The notes under the pieces were generated by a model. The model was not told the DNA's origin. It worked only from the letters and a program-made list of their open reading frames with translations, and ran no database searches. Position numbers and translations under genes: made by a program. A stretch of DNA of 64,000 bases from Jutongia hominis (GTDB lineage Bacteria; Bacillota; Clostridia; Lachnospirales; Lachnospiraceae). Shown here piece by piece: positions 25,604-35,302 of this stretch (positions are counted from its first letter, which is position 1; every line of letters starts with the position of its first letter). The stretch is taken from the NCBI RefSeq assembly GCF_014384965.1, contig NZ_JACRSW010000027.1, positions 186,001-250,000 on the forward strand, given 5' to 3'.

Positions 25604-26458
25604 ATGGATCAGGTTAAGAAAAGAAAAAAAGCAAAGAAAGCCCGTGTGATACCTGGGTTTCATCTGACACTGGGCATTGTTGTTACAATGCTTTCGTTGA
25701 TCGTTTTGATCCCGTTAGCTTCGGTGCTGGTGCATTCTCTTGGGATTTCTCCAAAAGAGTTTTTTGCCCTGCTTTGGAAGCCAAATGTCAGAAATGCTTT
25801 CTTTACAAGTATTGGCTGCTCTTTTGCAGCTGCTGTGTGCAATGCTGTTTTCGGCCTTGTGATCGCATGGACGTTAGTTAAATATGACTTTCCGTGCAAA
25901 AAGCTTTTGGATGGTTTTATTGAACTTCCTTTTGCACTGCCGACAGCAGTAGCCGGTATCACACTTTCAAAACTGTATTCCGAAAACGGATTTTTTGGAA
26001 AAGGATTTGCTCTGCTTGGAATGAAAGTGTCCTATACAAAGGTCGGTCTTGTGATCGCATTGGTATTTGTAGGAATTCCATTTGTTGTCCGTGCAGTACA
26101 GCCGGTGTTAGAAAAGCTCGATGAGCAATATGAAGAAGCGGCTTATATGTTAGGTGCAAGTCCGGTAAAAACATTTTTCCTTGTTATTTTCCCGGAACTA
26201 AAGCCTGCATTATTAACCGGTTTTGGTCTGGCTTTTGCAAGAGGGATCGGTGAATATGGCAGTGTCATTTATATTTCCGGTAACAGTGCAAAAGATAAGA
26301 CGCAGGTAATCTCTTATGTGATCATGCAAAAGTTAAGTTATATTGATTATGCCGGTGCGACAGCGATTGCATTGGTCATGTTAGTTATTTCATTTATATT
26401 GCTTTTGTTTGTCAATATCGTACAGGCAAGACAATCGGCAAGAACGAATCTGTTATAG
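25604..26458 (+). CDS. cysT: Sulfate ABC transporter permease CysT
   Basis: 284 residues with six candidate membrane spans. The EAA loop (YEEAAYMLGASPVKTFFLVIFPELKPALLTG) that contacts the ATPase is clear, as is the FARGIGEYGSVIYISGN stretch typical of CysT/CysU. It pairs with CysW to form the channel. It lies 21 bp after the binding-protein gene. Confidence 0.95.
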   Translation: MDQVKKRKKAKKARVIPGFHLTLGIVVTMLSLIVLIPLASVLVHSLGISPKEFFALLWKPNVRNAFFTSIGCSFAAAVCNAVFGLVIAWTLVKYDFPCKKLLDGFIELPFALPTAVAGITLSKLYSENGFFGKGFALLGMKVSYTKVGLVIALVFVGIPFVVRAVQPVLEKLDEQYEEAAYMLGASPVKTFFLVIFPELKPALLTGFGLAFARGIGEYGSVIYISGNSAKDKTQVISYVIMQKLSYIDYAGATAIALVMLVISFILLLFVNIVQARQSARTNLL

Positions 26459-26528
26459 AAAAGAGAGTCTGTAAACAGTCAAAATACAATTGAAAATAAG
26501 AAAATTCAATTTTTTTTTGAGGAAAAAG

Positions 26529-26556
26529 TTGACTAATTAGATAGGAATTATATAAT
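26529..26556 (+). promoter_or_regulatory. Internal promoter before cysW with operator-like spacer
   Basis: TTGACT (26529-26534), 16-base spacer, TATAAT (26551-26556). The spacer sequence agataggaattatat repeats the one in the cysK promoter. It sits in a 118-bp gap within the transporter operon, so cysW onward can be transcribed separately under the same control. Confidence 0.65.
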
Positions 26557-26576
26557 TAGAAAGAGGTGACATTGCG

Positions 26577-27428
26577 ATGACAGAACAGGAGAAACTTGAG
26601 AAAAAGAAAAAGAGAACGAAAAGGTGTTGTATTACGATTACTGTTCTCTTTATCACATGTATGTTGATCATCCCCTTGGTTTCCGTGATTGTGAATTCTT
26701 TAAAAGAAGGAATTGGTTTCTATATCCGTTCGATCTCGACAGAGTATGTCAGAAGTGCATTGGGTGTCACTTTTCTGGCAACTGTGATTGCAGTTGTGAT
26801 CAATACCTTTTTTGGTATTTGTGCAGCATGGCTTTTGACGAAGTTTTCATTCCGTGGAAAGCAGATCTTAGCAACCCTGATCGATATTCCGTTTTCAATC
26901 TCTCCGGTTATTGTCGGTCTTGCCTACCTGATGACGTTTGGCAGACTTGGATGGTTTTATCCGGTGATCCGGGCATTTAATCAGTTCTTCGGAACGAATG
27001 TCCGTATTACATTTGCAATACCGGGTGTGGTACTTGCAACGATCTTTGTTACTTTTCCGTTTGTATCCAGAGAGATCATTCCGGTGCTGAATGCACAGGG
27101 AAAAGATGAAGAAGAAGCGGCTGCATTGATGGGGGCAAGTGGTTTTACGATTTTTCGAAAGATCACACTTCCGCAGATGAAATGGGGATTACTCTATGGT
27201 ATTATCCTTTGTACGGCAAGAGCATTAGGAGAGTTTGGTGCTGTCAATGCGTTATCAAAGACCAGAGGAGAAACATTTACCTTACCATTAGAGATTGATG
27301 CATTGTATATGTCAGGGACGGATCAGTCGATCACGGCAGCATTTGCCGCATCATCGATCTTAGTGATCATTGCCGTGATCATATTGATCATCAGAAATAT
27401 ATTAGAAAGAAAACATATAGAACAATAG
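26577..27428 (+). CDS. cysW: Sulfate ABC transporter permease CysW
   Basis: 283 residues with six membrane spans and the EAA loop EEEAAALMGASGFTIFRKITLP. The ARALGEFGAVNALS stretch is typical of CysW. It forms the second half of the sulfate channel with CysT. RBS aaagaggtgac. cysA follows after 18 bp. Confidence 0.95.
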   Translation: MTEQEKLEKKKKRTKRCCITITVLFITCMLIIPLVSVIVNSLKEGIGFYIRSISTEYVRSALGVTFLATVIAVVINTFFGICAAWLLTKFSFRGKQILATLIDIPFSISPVIVGLAYLMTFGRLGWFYPVIRAFNQFFGTNVRITFAIPGVVLATIFVTFPFVSREIIPVLNAQGKDEEEAAALMGASGFTIFRKITLPQMKWGLLYGIILCTARALGEFGAVNALSKTRGETFTLPLEIDALYMSGTDQSITAAFAASSILVIIAVIILIIRNILERKHIEQ

Positions 27429-27446
27429 AGGAAGGAGGATTCGATC

Positions 27447-28511
27447 ATGTATGTTGAAATGAAAAATATCTATAAGAAATATGGCGATTTCCTTGCTTCC
27501 GATAATGTGAGTTTTGGAATAGAAAAAGGAAAATTAGTTGCCTTGCTTGGACCTTCAGGAAGCGGTAAGACCACACTTCTTCGTATGATCGCAGGACTGG
27601 AAAATCCGAATGCAGGAGATATTTATATTGACGGAGTCAGAGTCAATGATATTCCGGCATCTCAAAGAGGGATCGGATTTGTTTTTCAAAATTATGCACT
27701 GTTTCGTTATATGACTGTTTTTGAAAATGTAGCATTTGGACTCCGCTTACAAAAGGTTCCCAAAAAGCAGATCAAGGAAAGAGTCACGGAACTGTTAGAA
27801 TTAACCGGCTTATCGGGCATGGAAAAGCGATATCCGAACCAGCTTTCCGGTGGACAGAGACAGCGAGTCGCTTTTGCAAGAGCGTTAGCTCCTAATCCGC
27901 AGGTGCTTTTACTCGATGAACCGTTTGCAGCGATTGATGCAAAAGTCAGAACAGAACTTCGAAACTGGCTTCGGGAAATGGTAGAAAAACTTGGAATTAC
28001 AAGTATTTTTGTAACACATGACCAGGATGAAGCAGTAGAAGTGGCAGACGAGATCATTATTACCAATCATGGAACGATCGAACAGAAAGGAACACCGATC
28101 GAGATCTACAAATCACCGGCAACGCCTTTTGTTGCCAAGTTTATCGGACGATCTTCTGTTGTCGAAGAATATGAAAAGCTCAAAGGCTTTGAGCGGATTG
28201 CAAATGCCAAGAAAGCCGTGATCCGACCGGAATTTATCAAGATATCAAAGAGTGGCAAGTTAGACCGCTATATCAGTGCTGCTGAGACAGGCGTTGTGAC
28301 AGACGTTGTCTTTCGCGGAAACCGTATAGATGTTACGGTCAATATCAATGGTATTGATGTGGTGGGCGAACGGTCATTAGAAAAGGATCTGATATCGGTT
28401 GGTGAGACCGTACACGTTTTGATCTACCGGTTGTATGTCTTTGATGCGAATCAGACGTATTTGTTAGAAAATATGGAAATGCAGGAAACATCCGATGTAT
28501 TCTATATTTAA
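27447..28511 (+). CDS. cysA: Sulfate ABC transporter ATP-binding protein CysA
   Basis: 354 residues. Walker A GPSGSGKTT near residue 34, Q-loop FVFQNYALF, signature LSGGQRQRVAFARAL, Walker B LLLDEPFAAIDA and the switch histidine in VTHDQDEA, then a C-terminal regulatory domain as in CysA/MalK. It powers sulfate uptake through CysT/CysW. RBS gaaggaggattcgatc. Confidence 0.96.
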   Translation: MYVEMKNIYKKYGDFLASDNVSFGIEKGKLVALLGPSGSGKTTLLRMIAGLENPNAGDIYIDGVRVNDIPASQRGIGFVFQNYALFRYMTVFENVAFGLRLQKVPKKQIKERVTELLELTGLSGMEKRYPNQLSGGQRQRVAFARALAPNPQVLLLDEPFAAIDAKVRTELRNWLREMVEKLGITSIFVTHDQDEAVEVADEIIITNHGTIEQKGTPIEIYKSPATPFVAKFIGRSSVVEEYEKLKGFERIANAKKAVIRPEFIKISKSGKLDRYISAAETGVVTDVVFRGNRIDVTVNINGIDVVGERSLEKDLISVGETVHVLIYRLYVFDANQTYLLENMEMQETSDVFYI

Positions 28512-28605
28512 TCATTATGATCATATGAAAAGGACAGGAAAAATCGTATTCCTGAAATTTACCGGTTAAGAGGAAAGTTGGCGATACTTTCAAATGGAGG
28601 TTATC

Positions 28606-30306
28606 ATGCAAATAGAAGAAAGAAAAGTTTTAAGCACAGATGTGCTGATCATAGGTGGCGGCACGGCAGGCTGTTATGCAGCATTGACGATCAGAGAAGA
28701 GTCCGATCTTTCTGTGATCATTGCTGAAAAAGCCAATATCAAAAGAAGCGGCTGTCTCGCAGCAGGAGTCAATGCAATCAATGCATACATTGTCAAGGGA
28801 CGCAAGCCGGAAGACTATGTAGATTACGCGAAGAAAGATGCGGATAATATTGTCAGAGAAGATCTGCTAATGACCATGTCAGAAGGTTTAAACCGCGTGA
28901 CAAAGAAGATGGAAAACCTCGGACTTGTGATCTTAAAGGATGAAAATGGTGAGTATGTTGCCAGAGGAAACCGAAATATTAAGATCAACGGTGAAAATAT
29001 GAAACCGTTACTTGCAAAAGCAGTAGAAGCACTTCCTGATGTGACAGTATTGAATCATTTGAATATTACCGATTATATCGTAGAAGAAGGTCAGATCTTA
29101 GGTGCGGTCGGCTTCTCAATCGAAGACAATACCGCATACGAGATCAGAGCCAAAAAGGTACTTTGTGCTACCGGTGGTGCAGCAGGTTTATACAGACCAA
29201 ACAATCCGGGATTTTCACGTCATAAGATGTGGTATCCGCCATTTAACACCGGAGCGGGTTTTGCAATGGGAATCCAAAGCGGTGCAGAGATGACAACCTT
29301 TGAGATGCGCTTTATCGCACTTCGCTGTAAAGATACGATTGCGCCGACCGGAACGATCGCACAGGGCGTTGGAGCAAAACAGGTCAATGCCAAAGGTGAA
29401 GTATATGAAGATAAATACGGTTTAACAACTTCGGAACGAGTATATGGAACCGTGATGGAAAACTTAGAAGGCAGAGGTCCTTGCTATCTTAGAACAGAAG
29501 GAATCAGTAAAGAACAGGATGAATCTTTAAAGAAAGCATACTTAAACATGGCACCGAGCCAGACATTAAAGTGGTTAGAAGCTAAGAAAGATCCGAGCAA
29601 ACAGAATGTAGAGATCGAAGGAACAGAGCCTTATATCGTTGGTGGTCATACCGCAAGCGGTTATTGGGTAGATACGAATCGCCAGACAACGATTCAAGGT
29701 TTATATGCAGCCGGTGATGTGGCAGGCGGATGTCCTCAAAAGTATGTGACCGGAGCAATGGTAGAAGGCGAGATTGCGGCAAAGCATATTGTAGCAACAT
29801 TAAAAGAAGAACAAAGAAATGATCCTTGTGATCAGCAAAAAGCAGATTGTCTGTTTGAAGAAAAGATAGAACAGTATAATGCGTATCTTGCAAGGCAAAA
29901 TGATCTGTTTGATGTAGAAAGCCTGGAAGAAGCGATGCAAAAAGTAATGGATCAATATGCAGGAGGTATTTCGACACATTATCAATTCAATGAAAAGCAG
30001 CTTACGCTTGCAAAAGAAAAGATCGATCATCTGATCGAACTGAGTCAGGATATCGGAGCGAAAGATATGCATGAATTGATGTTTGTCTATGAATTGAAAG
30101 AACGATTAACCGTCTGTCTGTCGGTGATCGCGCATCTAAAAGCCAGAAAAGAAACGAGATGGCACAGTTTTGCCGAAAATTTAGATTACCCTCAAAAGAG
30201 TGATGCCTGGTTAAAATATGTGAATTCCAGAATGGAAGATGGCAAATTAAAGATCATTTTCCGTGATCTGGTAGGAAGGGAGGAAGAATATGAGCATAGC
30301 AATTAA
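28606..30306 (+). CDS. aprA: Adenylylsulfate (APS) reductase alpha subunit, AprA-like flavoprotein
   Basis: 566 residues from ATG 28606 (ggagg upstream; an ATG at 28594 lies within the RBS). FAD-binding IIGGGTAGCYAAL at the N-terminus and the fumarate-reductase-family C-terminal FAD segment GLYAAGDVAGGCPQKY, with the GGHTASGYWVD stretch typical of AprA. With AprB it reduces APS to sulfite and AMP. It is shorter than AprA of sulfate reducers (about 650). The context (sulfate uptake, CysDN, sulfite reductase, no Qmo or dissimilatory DsrAB) indicates an assimilatory role. A different fumarate-reductase-like activity is possible but fits the context poorly. Confidence 0.85.
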   Translation: MQIEERKVLSTDVLIIGGGTAGCYAALTIREESDLSVIIAEKANIKRSGCLAAGVNAINAYIVKGRKPEDYVDYAKKDADNIVREDLLMTMSEGLNRVTKKMENLGLVILKDENGEYVARGNRNIKINGENMKPLLAKAVEALPDVTVLNHLNITDYIVEEGQILGAVGFSIEDNTAYEIRAKKVLCATGGAAGLYRPNNPGFSRHKMWYPPFNTGAGFAMGIQSGAEMTTFEMRFIALRCKDTIAPTGTIAQGVGAKQVNAKGEVYEDKYGLTTSERVYGTVMENLEGRGPCYLRTEGISKEQDESLKKAYLNMAPSQTLKWLEAKKDPSKQNVEIEGTEPYIVGGHTASGYWVDTNRQTTIQGLYAAGDVAGGCPQKYVTGAMVEGEIAAKHIVATLKEEQRNDPCDQQKADCLFEEKIEQYNAYLARQNDLFDVESLEEAMQKVMDQYAGGISTHYQFNEKQLTLAKEKIDHLIELSQDIGAKDMHELMFVYELKERLTVCLSVIAHLKARKETRWHSFAENLDYPQKSDAWLKYVNSRMEDGKLKIIFRDLVGREEEYEHSN

Positions 30307-30604
30307 TGCAGATCTTTGTAAAGGCTGTAAAGCGTGCATGGCAGTCTGTCCGGGAAGCCTGATCAAAGAAACGACAGAAGGCAAAGCTTATATGAAATAT
30401 CCTAAAGACTGCTGGGGATGTGCTTCCTGCGTTAAGGAATGCCATTTTGGAGCAATCACATTTTTTTTGGGAGCAGACATTGGCGGCATGGGAAGTAAGC
30501 TGACAGTGGATTCAAAGAAAGACCGGTTGATCTGGAATATAGCAAGAAGAGATGATACAAAAGAGCAGATCGTGATCAATACAAAGGAATCTAATAAATA
30601 TTGA
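30290..30604 (+). CDS. aprB: APS reductase beta subunit, AprB-like ferredoxin
   Basis: 104 residues. Two [4Fe-4S] motifs: CKGCKACMAVC (from residue 10) and CWGCASCVKEC (near residue 44), then a tail that probably embraces the flavoprotein, as in AprB. It passes electrons to the FAD of AprA. The start overlaps the aprA end by 17 bp, so the two are translated together. Confidence 0.88.
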   Translation: MSIAINADLCKGCKACMAVCPGSLIKETTEGKAYMKYPKDCWGCASCVKECHFGAITFFLGADIGGMGSKLTVDSKKDRLIWNIARRDDTKEQIVINTKESNKY

Positions 30605-30652
30605 TCCATATGCAGATACAGATGCTTGAACTTAGAAAGGATGGTAAGTAAA

Positions 30653-31552
30653 ATGGGTGAATTATCACATCTGGATGAATTAGAGGCAGAAGCGATTTAT
30701 ATTATTCGCGAAGTGGCAGCGGAATGTGAAAAGCCGGTTATGTTGTATTCAATCGGAAAAGACAGTTCGGTTATGTTGCATTTAGCAATGAAAGCATTTT
30801 ATCCTGAGAAGCCTCCATTTCCATTTTTACATGTCAACACAACATGGAAATTTAAAGAGATGATTGAGTTTCGTGACCGCAGAGCCAAAGAGCTTGGCAT
30901 TGAAATGTTGGAATATATCAATGAAGAAGGTGTAAAGCAGGGAATTAATCCGTTTGATCACGGTGCTGCTTATACCGATATCATGAAAACGCAGGCATTA
31001 AAGCAGGCACTTGATAAGTATGGATTTACTGCAGCGTTCGGTGGCGGAAGACGAGATGAAGAAAAGTCAAGAGCCAAAGAAAGAATCTTTTCTTTCAGAA
31101 ACGAACATCATGCATGGGATCCAAAGAACCAGCGCCCTGAAATGTGGAAGCTTTATAACTCTAAGATCAATAAAAAAGAAGAAGTCAGAGTGTTCCCGCT
31201 TTCAAACTGGACAGAGACAGACATCTGGCAGTATATCCGTCGTGAAAATATTGAGATCCCTTCTCTTTATTTTGCAAAAGTCCGTCCGGTTGTTTACCGT
31301 GATGGAAACATTATCATGGTAGATGATGACCGTATGAAACTGCTTCCGGGTGAAAAGGTAGAACATAAGAGTGTACGTTTCCGTACTCTCGGATGTTATC
31401 CGTTGACCGGAGGATGCGAGTCAACAGCAACGACATTAGATGAGATCATTGATGAGACATTGAGTGCGGTTTCTTCGGAAAGAACGACACGAGTCATTGA
31501 TAATGAAGCAGCAGGAAGTATGGAACGTAGAAAGAGGGAGGGCTATTTCTAA
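30653..31552 (+). CDS. cysD: Sulfate adenylyltransferase subunit 2 (CysD)
   Basis: 299 residues from ATG 30653 ([20 protein letters not shown], the usual CysD N-terminus); in-frame codons further upstream have no fitting RBS. PP-loop SIGKDSS at 33-39 and the [17 protein letters not shown] segment are diagnostic. With CysN it makes APS from sulfate and ATP, driven by GTP. It supplies the AprAB pair encoded just before it. Confidence 0.96.
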   Translation: MGELSHLDELEAEAIYIIREVAAECEKPVMLYSIGKDSSVMLHLAMKAFYPEKPPFPFLHVNTTWKFKEMIEFRDRRAKELGIEMLEYINEEGVKQGINPFDHGAAYTDIMKTQALKQALDKYGFTAAFGGGRRDEEKSRAKERIFSFRNEHHAWDPKNQRPEMWKLYNSKINKKEEVRVFPLSNWTETDIWQYIRRENIEIPSLYFAKVRPVVYRDGNIIMVDDDRMKLLPGEKVEHKSVRFRTLGCYPLTGGCESTATTLDEIIDETLSAVSSERTTRVIDNEAAGSMERRKREGYF

Positions 31553-31553
31553 G

Positions 31554-33191
31554 ATGAGTGGATTATTAAAATTTATTACATGCGGAAGCGTGGATGATGG
31601 AAAATCAACCTTGATCGGCCATATCTTATATGATTCCAAATTGTTATATACCGATCAGGAAAAAGCATTAGAGCTTGACAGTAAAGTAGGAAGCCGTGGT
31701 GGTGCGATCGATTATTCTCTTTTATTGGATGGTCTGATGGCAGAAAGAGAACAGGGTATTACGATCGACGTTGCATATCGTTATTTTACAACAGATAAAA
31801 GAAGCTTTATCGTAGCCGATACACCGGGACATGAAGAATATACCAGAAACATGGCAGTGGGCGCTTCATTTGCTGATCTTGCGGTTATCTTAATTGATGC
31901 CAAACAGGGCGTTTTAGTACAGACAAGAAGACATGCAAGAATCTGTTCTTTGATGGGAATTAAGTATTTTGTCTTTGCAATCAATAAAATGGATCTTGTC
32001 GGATATGATGAGAAACGTTTTCGTGAGATTGAAAAGCAGGTAGAAGAACTTACGAAAGAATTACAGCTTGCAAATGTCAAGCTGATCCCGGTATCGGCAA
32101 CAGAAGGCGATAATGTTACAAAGCCATCCGAAAACATCAAATGGTATCAGGGAGAAACGTTACTTTCTTACTTAGAAAATATTGATATCACAGAAGATGA
32201 TCATGAAAAAGGCTTTTATATGCCGGTACAGAGAGTTTGTCGTCCGGATCATACATTCCGTGGTTTTCAGGGACAGATTGAAGATGGTCAGATTCATGTA
32301 GGCGATGAAGTGACAACGCTTCCAAGCAATGAGACAGCGAAAGTCAAAAGCATTCATGTCGGAGACAAGGAAAGTCAAGTTGCTAAAAAGGGACAGCCGG
32401 TTACGATCCAGTTAGACCGTGAAGTGGATGTGTCCAGAGGATGTGTTCTTTCAGTAGATGCTTCTCTTTTGACAGCTTCTTCGATCACAGCCACTCTTTT
32501 ATGGATGGATGACGAAGAACTGAGAACCGGAAAGAACTTCTTCTTTAAGCTTGGTACTAAGATGATCCCTGCTGTAGTAAGCAGTATCGAATATGCGATT
32601 GATGTCAATACCGGTGCAAAGAAAGAAGTCAGCACACTCGGTAAAAACGAAATTGCTGTATGTAAGATCACATTAGCCGATCAGATCGTTGTTGATGAGT
32701 TTAAAAAGCATAAGACATTAGGTGAATTGATCTTAATCGACCGTATTACCAATATGACATCTGCATGTGGCGTTGTCGAAAGTATTGATACAAAAGAGCA
32801 TGGATTATATGAAGGCAGAATCGACCGCAAGGTACGTGCTGCAATGAAAGGACAAAAGGCAGTTACCGTAGAGTTTATCAAGGAAGGTACGATTGATCGC
32901 GCTTTTGTGGAAGATGTAGAAAAAGCACTCAGCCTTCAGGGAAGACATACCTATCTGTATGCTCCGACACCAAACGAAGACATTGATCTTGTGATCAAAC
33001 ATTTACATAGAGCAGGACTTGTTGTATTATTGTTAGTTGATAAAAAACAGGCAGATACGATCACAAATAAGGATGAACATTATATCAGTGATTGGAACAA
33101 GACCGGTCTTGCAGCAAATGAAGTTGCAAAATTCATTGCAAAAGAATCAGCATATTCTGATATATTTGTGCATGAGCGGGATTATATTTAG
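31554..33191 (+). CDS. cysN: Sulfate adenylyltransferase subunit 1 (CysN), GTPase
   Basis: 545 residues from ATG 31554, one base after the cysD stop. Elongation-factor-like GTPase: GSVDDGKST (11-19), DTPGHEEYTRN and NKMD motifs, then the beta-barrel domains. There is no fused APS kinase (CysC) domain, although the C-terminal end after about residue 425 is longer than in minimal CysN and resembles part of one (LSLQGRHTYLYAPTPNEDID); it lacks a recognisable P-loop. No PAPS step seems needed because APS is reduced directly. Confidence 0.94.
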   Translation: MSGLLKFITCGSVDDGKSTLIGHILYDSKLLYTDQEKALELDSKVGSRGGAIDYSLLLDGLMAEREQGITIDVAYRYFTTDKRSFIVADTPGHEEYTRNMAVGASFADLAVILIDAKQGVLVQTRRHARICSLMGIKYFVFAINKMDLVGYDEKRFREIEKQVEELTKELQLANVKLIPVSATEGDNVTKPSENIKWYQGETLLSYLENIDITEDDHEKGFYMPVQRVCRPDHTFRGFQGQIEDGQIHVGDEVTTLPSNETAKVKSIHVGDKESQVAKKGQPVTIQLDREVDVSRGCVLSVDASLLTASSITATLLWMDDEELRTGKNFFFKLGTKMIPAVVSSIEYAIDVNTGAKKEVSTLGKNEIAVCKITLADQIVVDEFKKHKTLGELILIDRITNMTSACGVVESIDTKEHGLYEGRIDRKVRAAMKGQKAVTVEFIKEGTIDRAFVEDVEKALSLQGRHTYLYAPTPNEDIDLVIKHLHRAGLVVLLLVDKKQADTITNKDEHYISDWNKTGLAANEVAKFIAKESAYSDIFVHERDYI

Positions 33192-33205
33192 TGGAGGGGA
33201 AACCG

Positions 33206-34429
33206 ATGAAGTTTAATACAGCACTTTTACATAGTGGCAAGATGGGAGATGAAGCAACCGGTGCGACATTAACCCCGGTTTACCAGTCCAGTGCGTTCTA
33301 TCAGCCGAATGCACAGCAGCATGAGAAACTGTTTCATAATAAAGCAAACGGTTTCTCATATACAAGGATCAACAATCCGACGATCGTGGCTTTTGAAAAC
33401 AAGATGACAGCATTAGAAAAAGGAATTGCTTCGATCGCCTGTGCATCAGGTATGGCAGCCATCACAAATGCACTTCTTAATATTGTCAATGCCGGTCAGG
33501 AGATTGTAGCAAGCTCGAGTCTGTATGGCGGTTCGATCGATGTATTTCATGATTTTGAAGCGTTTAGTATTACAACACATTTTGTTGATGTCGAAGATGA
33601 AGCAGACATGGAAAAAGTCATCAATGAAAATACCAGAGTGATCTTTGCAGAAACGATCGGTAATCCAAAGTTAGATGTGGTAAATATTAAAAAGCTTGCC
33701 GATTTTGCACACGATCACGGACTCCCGCTGGTGATGGATAATACCGTAGCGACAGCTTATCTGGTGCGCCCGATCGAACTTGGTGCAGATGTGGTAGTTA
33801 ATTCAACTTCGAAGTATATCAATGGCAACAGTGATGCAATCAGTGGTGTGATCACAGACAGTGGAAAGTTCAAATGGGATAAGGAACGTTATCCGGGCAT
33901 GAAAGAATATGTCAGGTTTGGAAAGTTTGCTTATACGGCTAAGCTTCGAAATGGACTGTTTCGTAATACCGGTGCATGCATTGCTCCACAGACAGCATTT
34001 TATAATATGCTCGGTATGGAGACATTAGGACTTCGTATGGAGCGTGCGTGTTCGAATGCCAAAGCATTAGCAGAGTTCTTAGCACAATATGATGATGTAG
34101 AAGTGAATTATCCGGGACTTCCTGACAGCAAGTGGCATTCTATCGCCAATGAGGTATTAGAGAATGGATATGGTGCGATCTTAACGATCCGTGTCGGTTC
34201 CAAAGAAAGAGCATTTGATGTGATCAATGCTCTTACAATTCCAAAGATCGTATCCAATATCGGTGATACCAAAACATTGATCATTCATCCGGAGTCAACA
34301 TTAAATGCCCATAGTACAGAAAAAGAAAAAGAGGAAGCCGGTGTATTTGATGATCTGATCCGTATCAGTCTGGGAATTGAAGATATTGAAGATCTGATAG
34401 AAGATTTCAAAAATGCATTGGAAAAATAA
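33206..34429 (+). CDS. O-acetylhomoserine sulfhydrylase (MetY-like), PLP enzyme
   Basis: 407 residues from ATG 33206 (tggaggggaaacc upstream). Cys/Met-metabolism PLP fold: SSAFYQPNAQ-type start, FSYTRINNPT, CASGMAAITNALL, DNTVATAYLV and the PLP lysine in NSTSKYINGNSD. MetY adds sulfide, or a protein thiocarboxylate, to O-acetylhomoserine to give homocysteine. It is followed by genes for sulfite reductase, a sulfur carrier, its activator and a JAMM protease, the same partners as in the Wolinella HcyS/HcyF/HcyD pathway. Cystathionine gamma-synthase activity is less likely. Confidence 0.88.
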   Translation: MKFNTALLHSGKMGDEATGATLTPVYQSSAFYQPNAQQHEKLFHNKANGFSYTRINNPTIVAFENKMTALEKGIASIACASGMAAITNALLNIVNAGQEIVASSSLYGGSIDVFHDFEAFSITTHFVDVEDEADMEKVINENTRVIFAETIGNPKLDVVNIKKLADFAHDHGLPLVMDNTVATAYLVRPIELGADVVVNSTSKYINGNSDAISGVITDSGKFKWDKERYPGMKEYVRFGKFAYTAKLRNGLFRNTGACIAPQTAFYNMLGMETLGLRMERACSNAKALAEFLAQYDDVEVNYPGLPDSKWHSIANEVLENGYGAILTIRVGSKERAFDVINALTIPKIVSNIGDTKTLIIHPESTLNAHSTEKEKEEAGVFDDLIRISLGIEDIEDLIEDFKNALEK

Positions 34430-34441
34430 GGAGGTACCTCA

Positions 34442-35302
34442 ATGGCAGTAGATTATGCAGTATTGAAAAAAGGCGGATTTATGCGCCAGAAACAAAAAAA
34501 TAACTTTTCTCTTCGTTTAGCAGTAGTCGGTGGAAACTTAACATCCAAAAACCTGCAAAAAATCGCAGAAGTTGCAGAAAAATTCGGTGATGGTCATGTG
34601 CATCTGACATCACGTCAGAGTATTGAGATTCCTTTTATCAAGTTAAATGATATTGAGGAAGTGAAGGAAGAGTTAGCCAAAGGAGATTGTAAGCCGGGTG
34701 TTTGCGGACCTCGTGTCCGTACCGTAACAGCTTGTCAGGGGAATCAGGTCTGTCCAAGTGGTAACATTGATTCGAATCATATTGCACAGGAACTTGATAA
34801 GCGTTACTTTGCAAGAGAATTGCCACATAAATTCAAATTTGGTGTAACCGGCTGTCAGAACAACTGTCTGAAAGCGGAAGAAAATGATGTAGGAATCAAG
34901 GGGGCAATGACAGTTAGTTGGAAAGAAGATGCCTGCATCCAGTGTGGTGTCTGTGAAAAGGCCTGCCGTACCGGTGCGATCACGATTCAGGATGGCAAAG
35001 TTTCGGTAGAAGAAAGCAAATGTAACTACTGTGGTCGTTGTGCCAAAGCCTGTCCGACCGATGCATGGGATACACAGACAGGATATCTGGTATCATTTGG
35101 CGGACTTTTTGGAAACCGCATTCACAAAGGAGAAGAGCTGTTACCTGTGATCACATCAGAAGAGACTTTATTCCGTGTGACCGATGCAGCGATCCAGTTC
35201 TTTGATGATCATGCAAATCCAAGCGAACGATTCCGGTATACGATCGAACGTGTAGGTATTGACAAATTTAAAGAAACATTAAAGGAGGCATATAATGGCT
35301 GA
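34442..35302 (+). CDS. Small siroheme/[4Fe-4S] sulfite reductase with two ferredoxin clusters
   Basis: 286 residues, about half the size of classical assimilatory enzymes. The siroheme-[4Fe-4S] ligands are visible as Cx5C (C98/C104 in TACQGNQVC) and Cx3C (C138/C142 in GCQNNC). Between the catalytic segments sits an insert with two ferredoxin motifs, CIQCGVCEKAC (165-175) and CNYCGRCAKAC (194-204). This resembles AsrC and other low-molecular-weight sulfite reductases. It reduces sulfite to sulfide; the electron donor is probably ferredoxin. The end overlaps the tusA start by 8 bp. Confidence 0.88.
   Translation: MAVDYAVLKKGGFMRQKQKNNFSLRLAVVGGNLTSKNLQKIAEVAEKFGDGHVHLTSRQSIEIPFIKLNDIEEVKEELAKGDCKPGVCGPRVRTVTACQGNQVCPSGNIDSNHIAQELDKRYFARELPHKFKFGVTGCQNNCLKAEENDVGIKGAMTVSWKEDACIQCGVCEKACRTGAITIQDGKVSVEESKCNYCGRCAKACPTDAWDTQTGYLVSFGGLFGNRIHKGEELLPVITSEETLFRVTDAAIQFFDDHANPSERFRYTIERVGIDKFKETLKEAYNG

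Noticed and set aside
28606..30604. Dissimilatory sulfate reduction
   Set aside because: No dsrAB, qmo or sat genes of the dissimilatory type; uptake by ABC transporter and CysDN point to assimilation.
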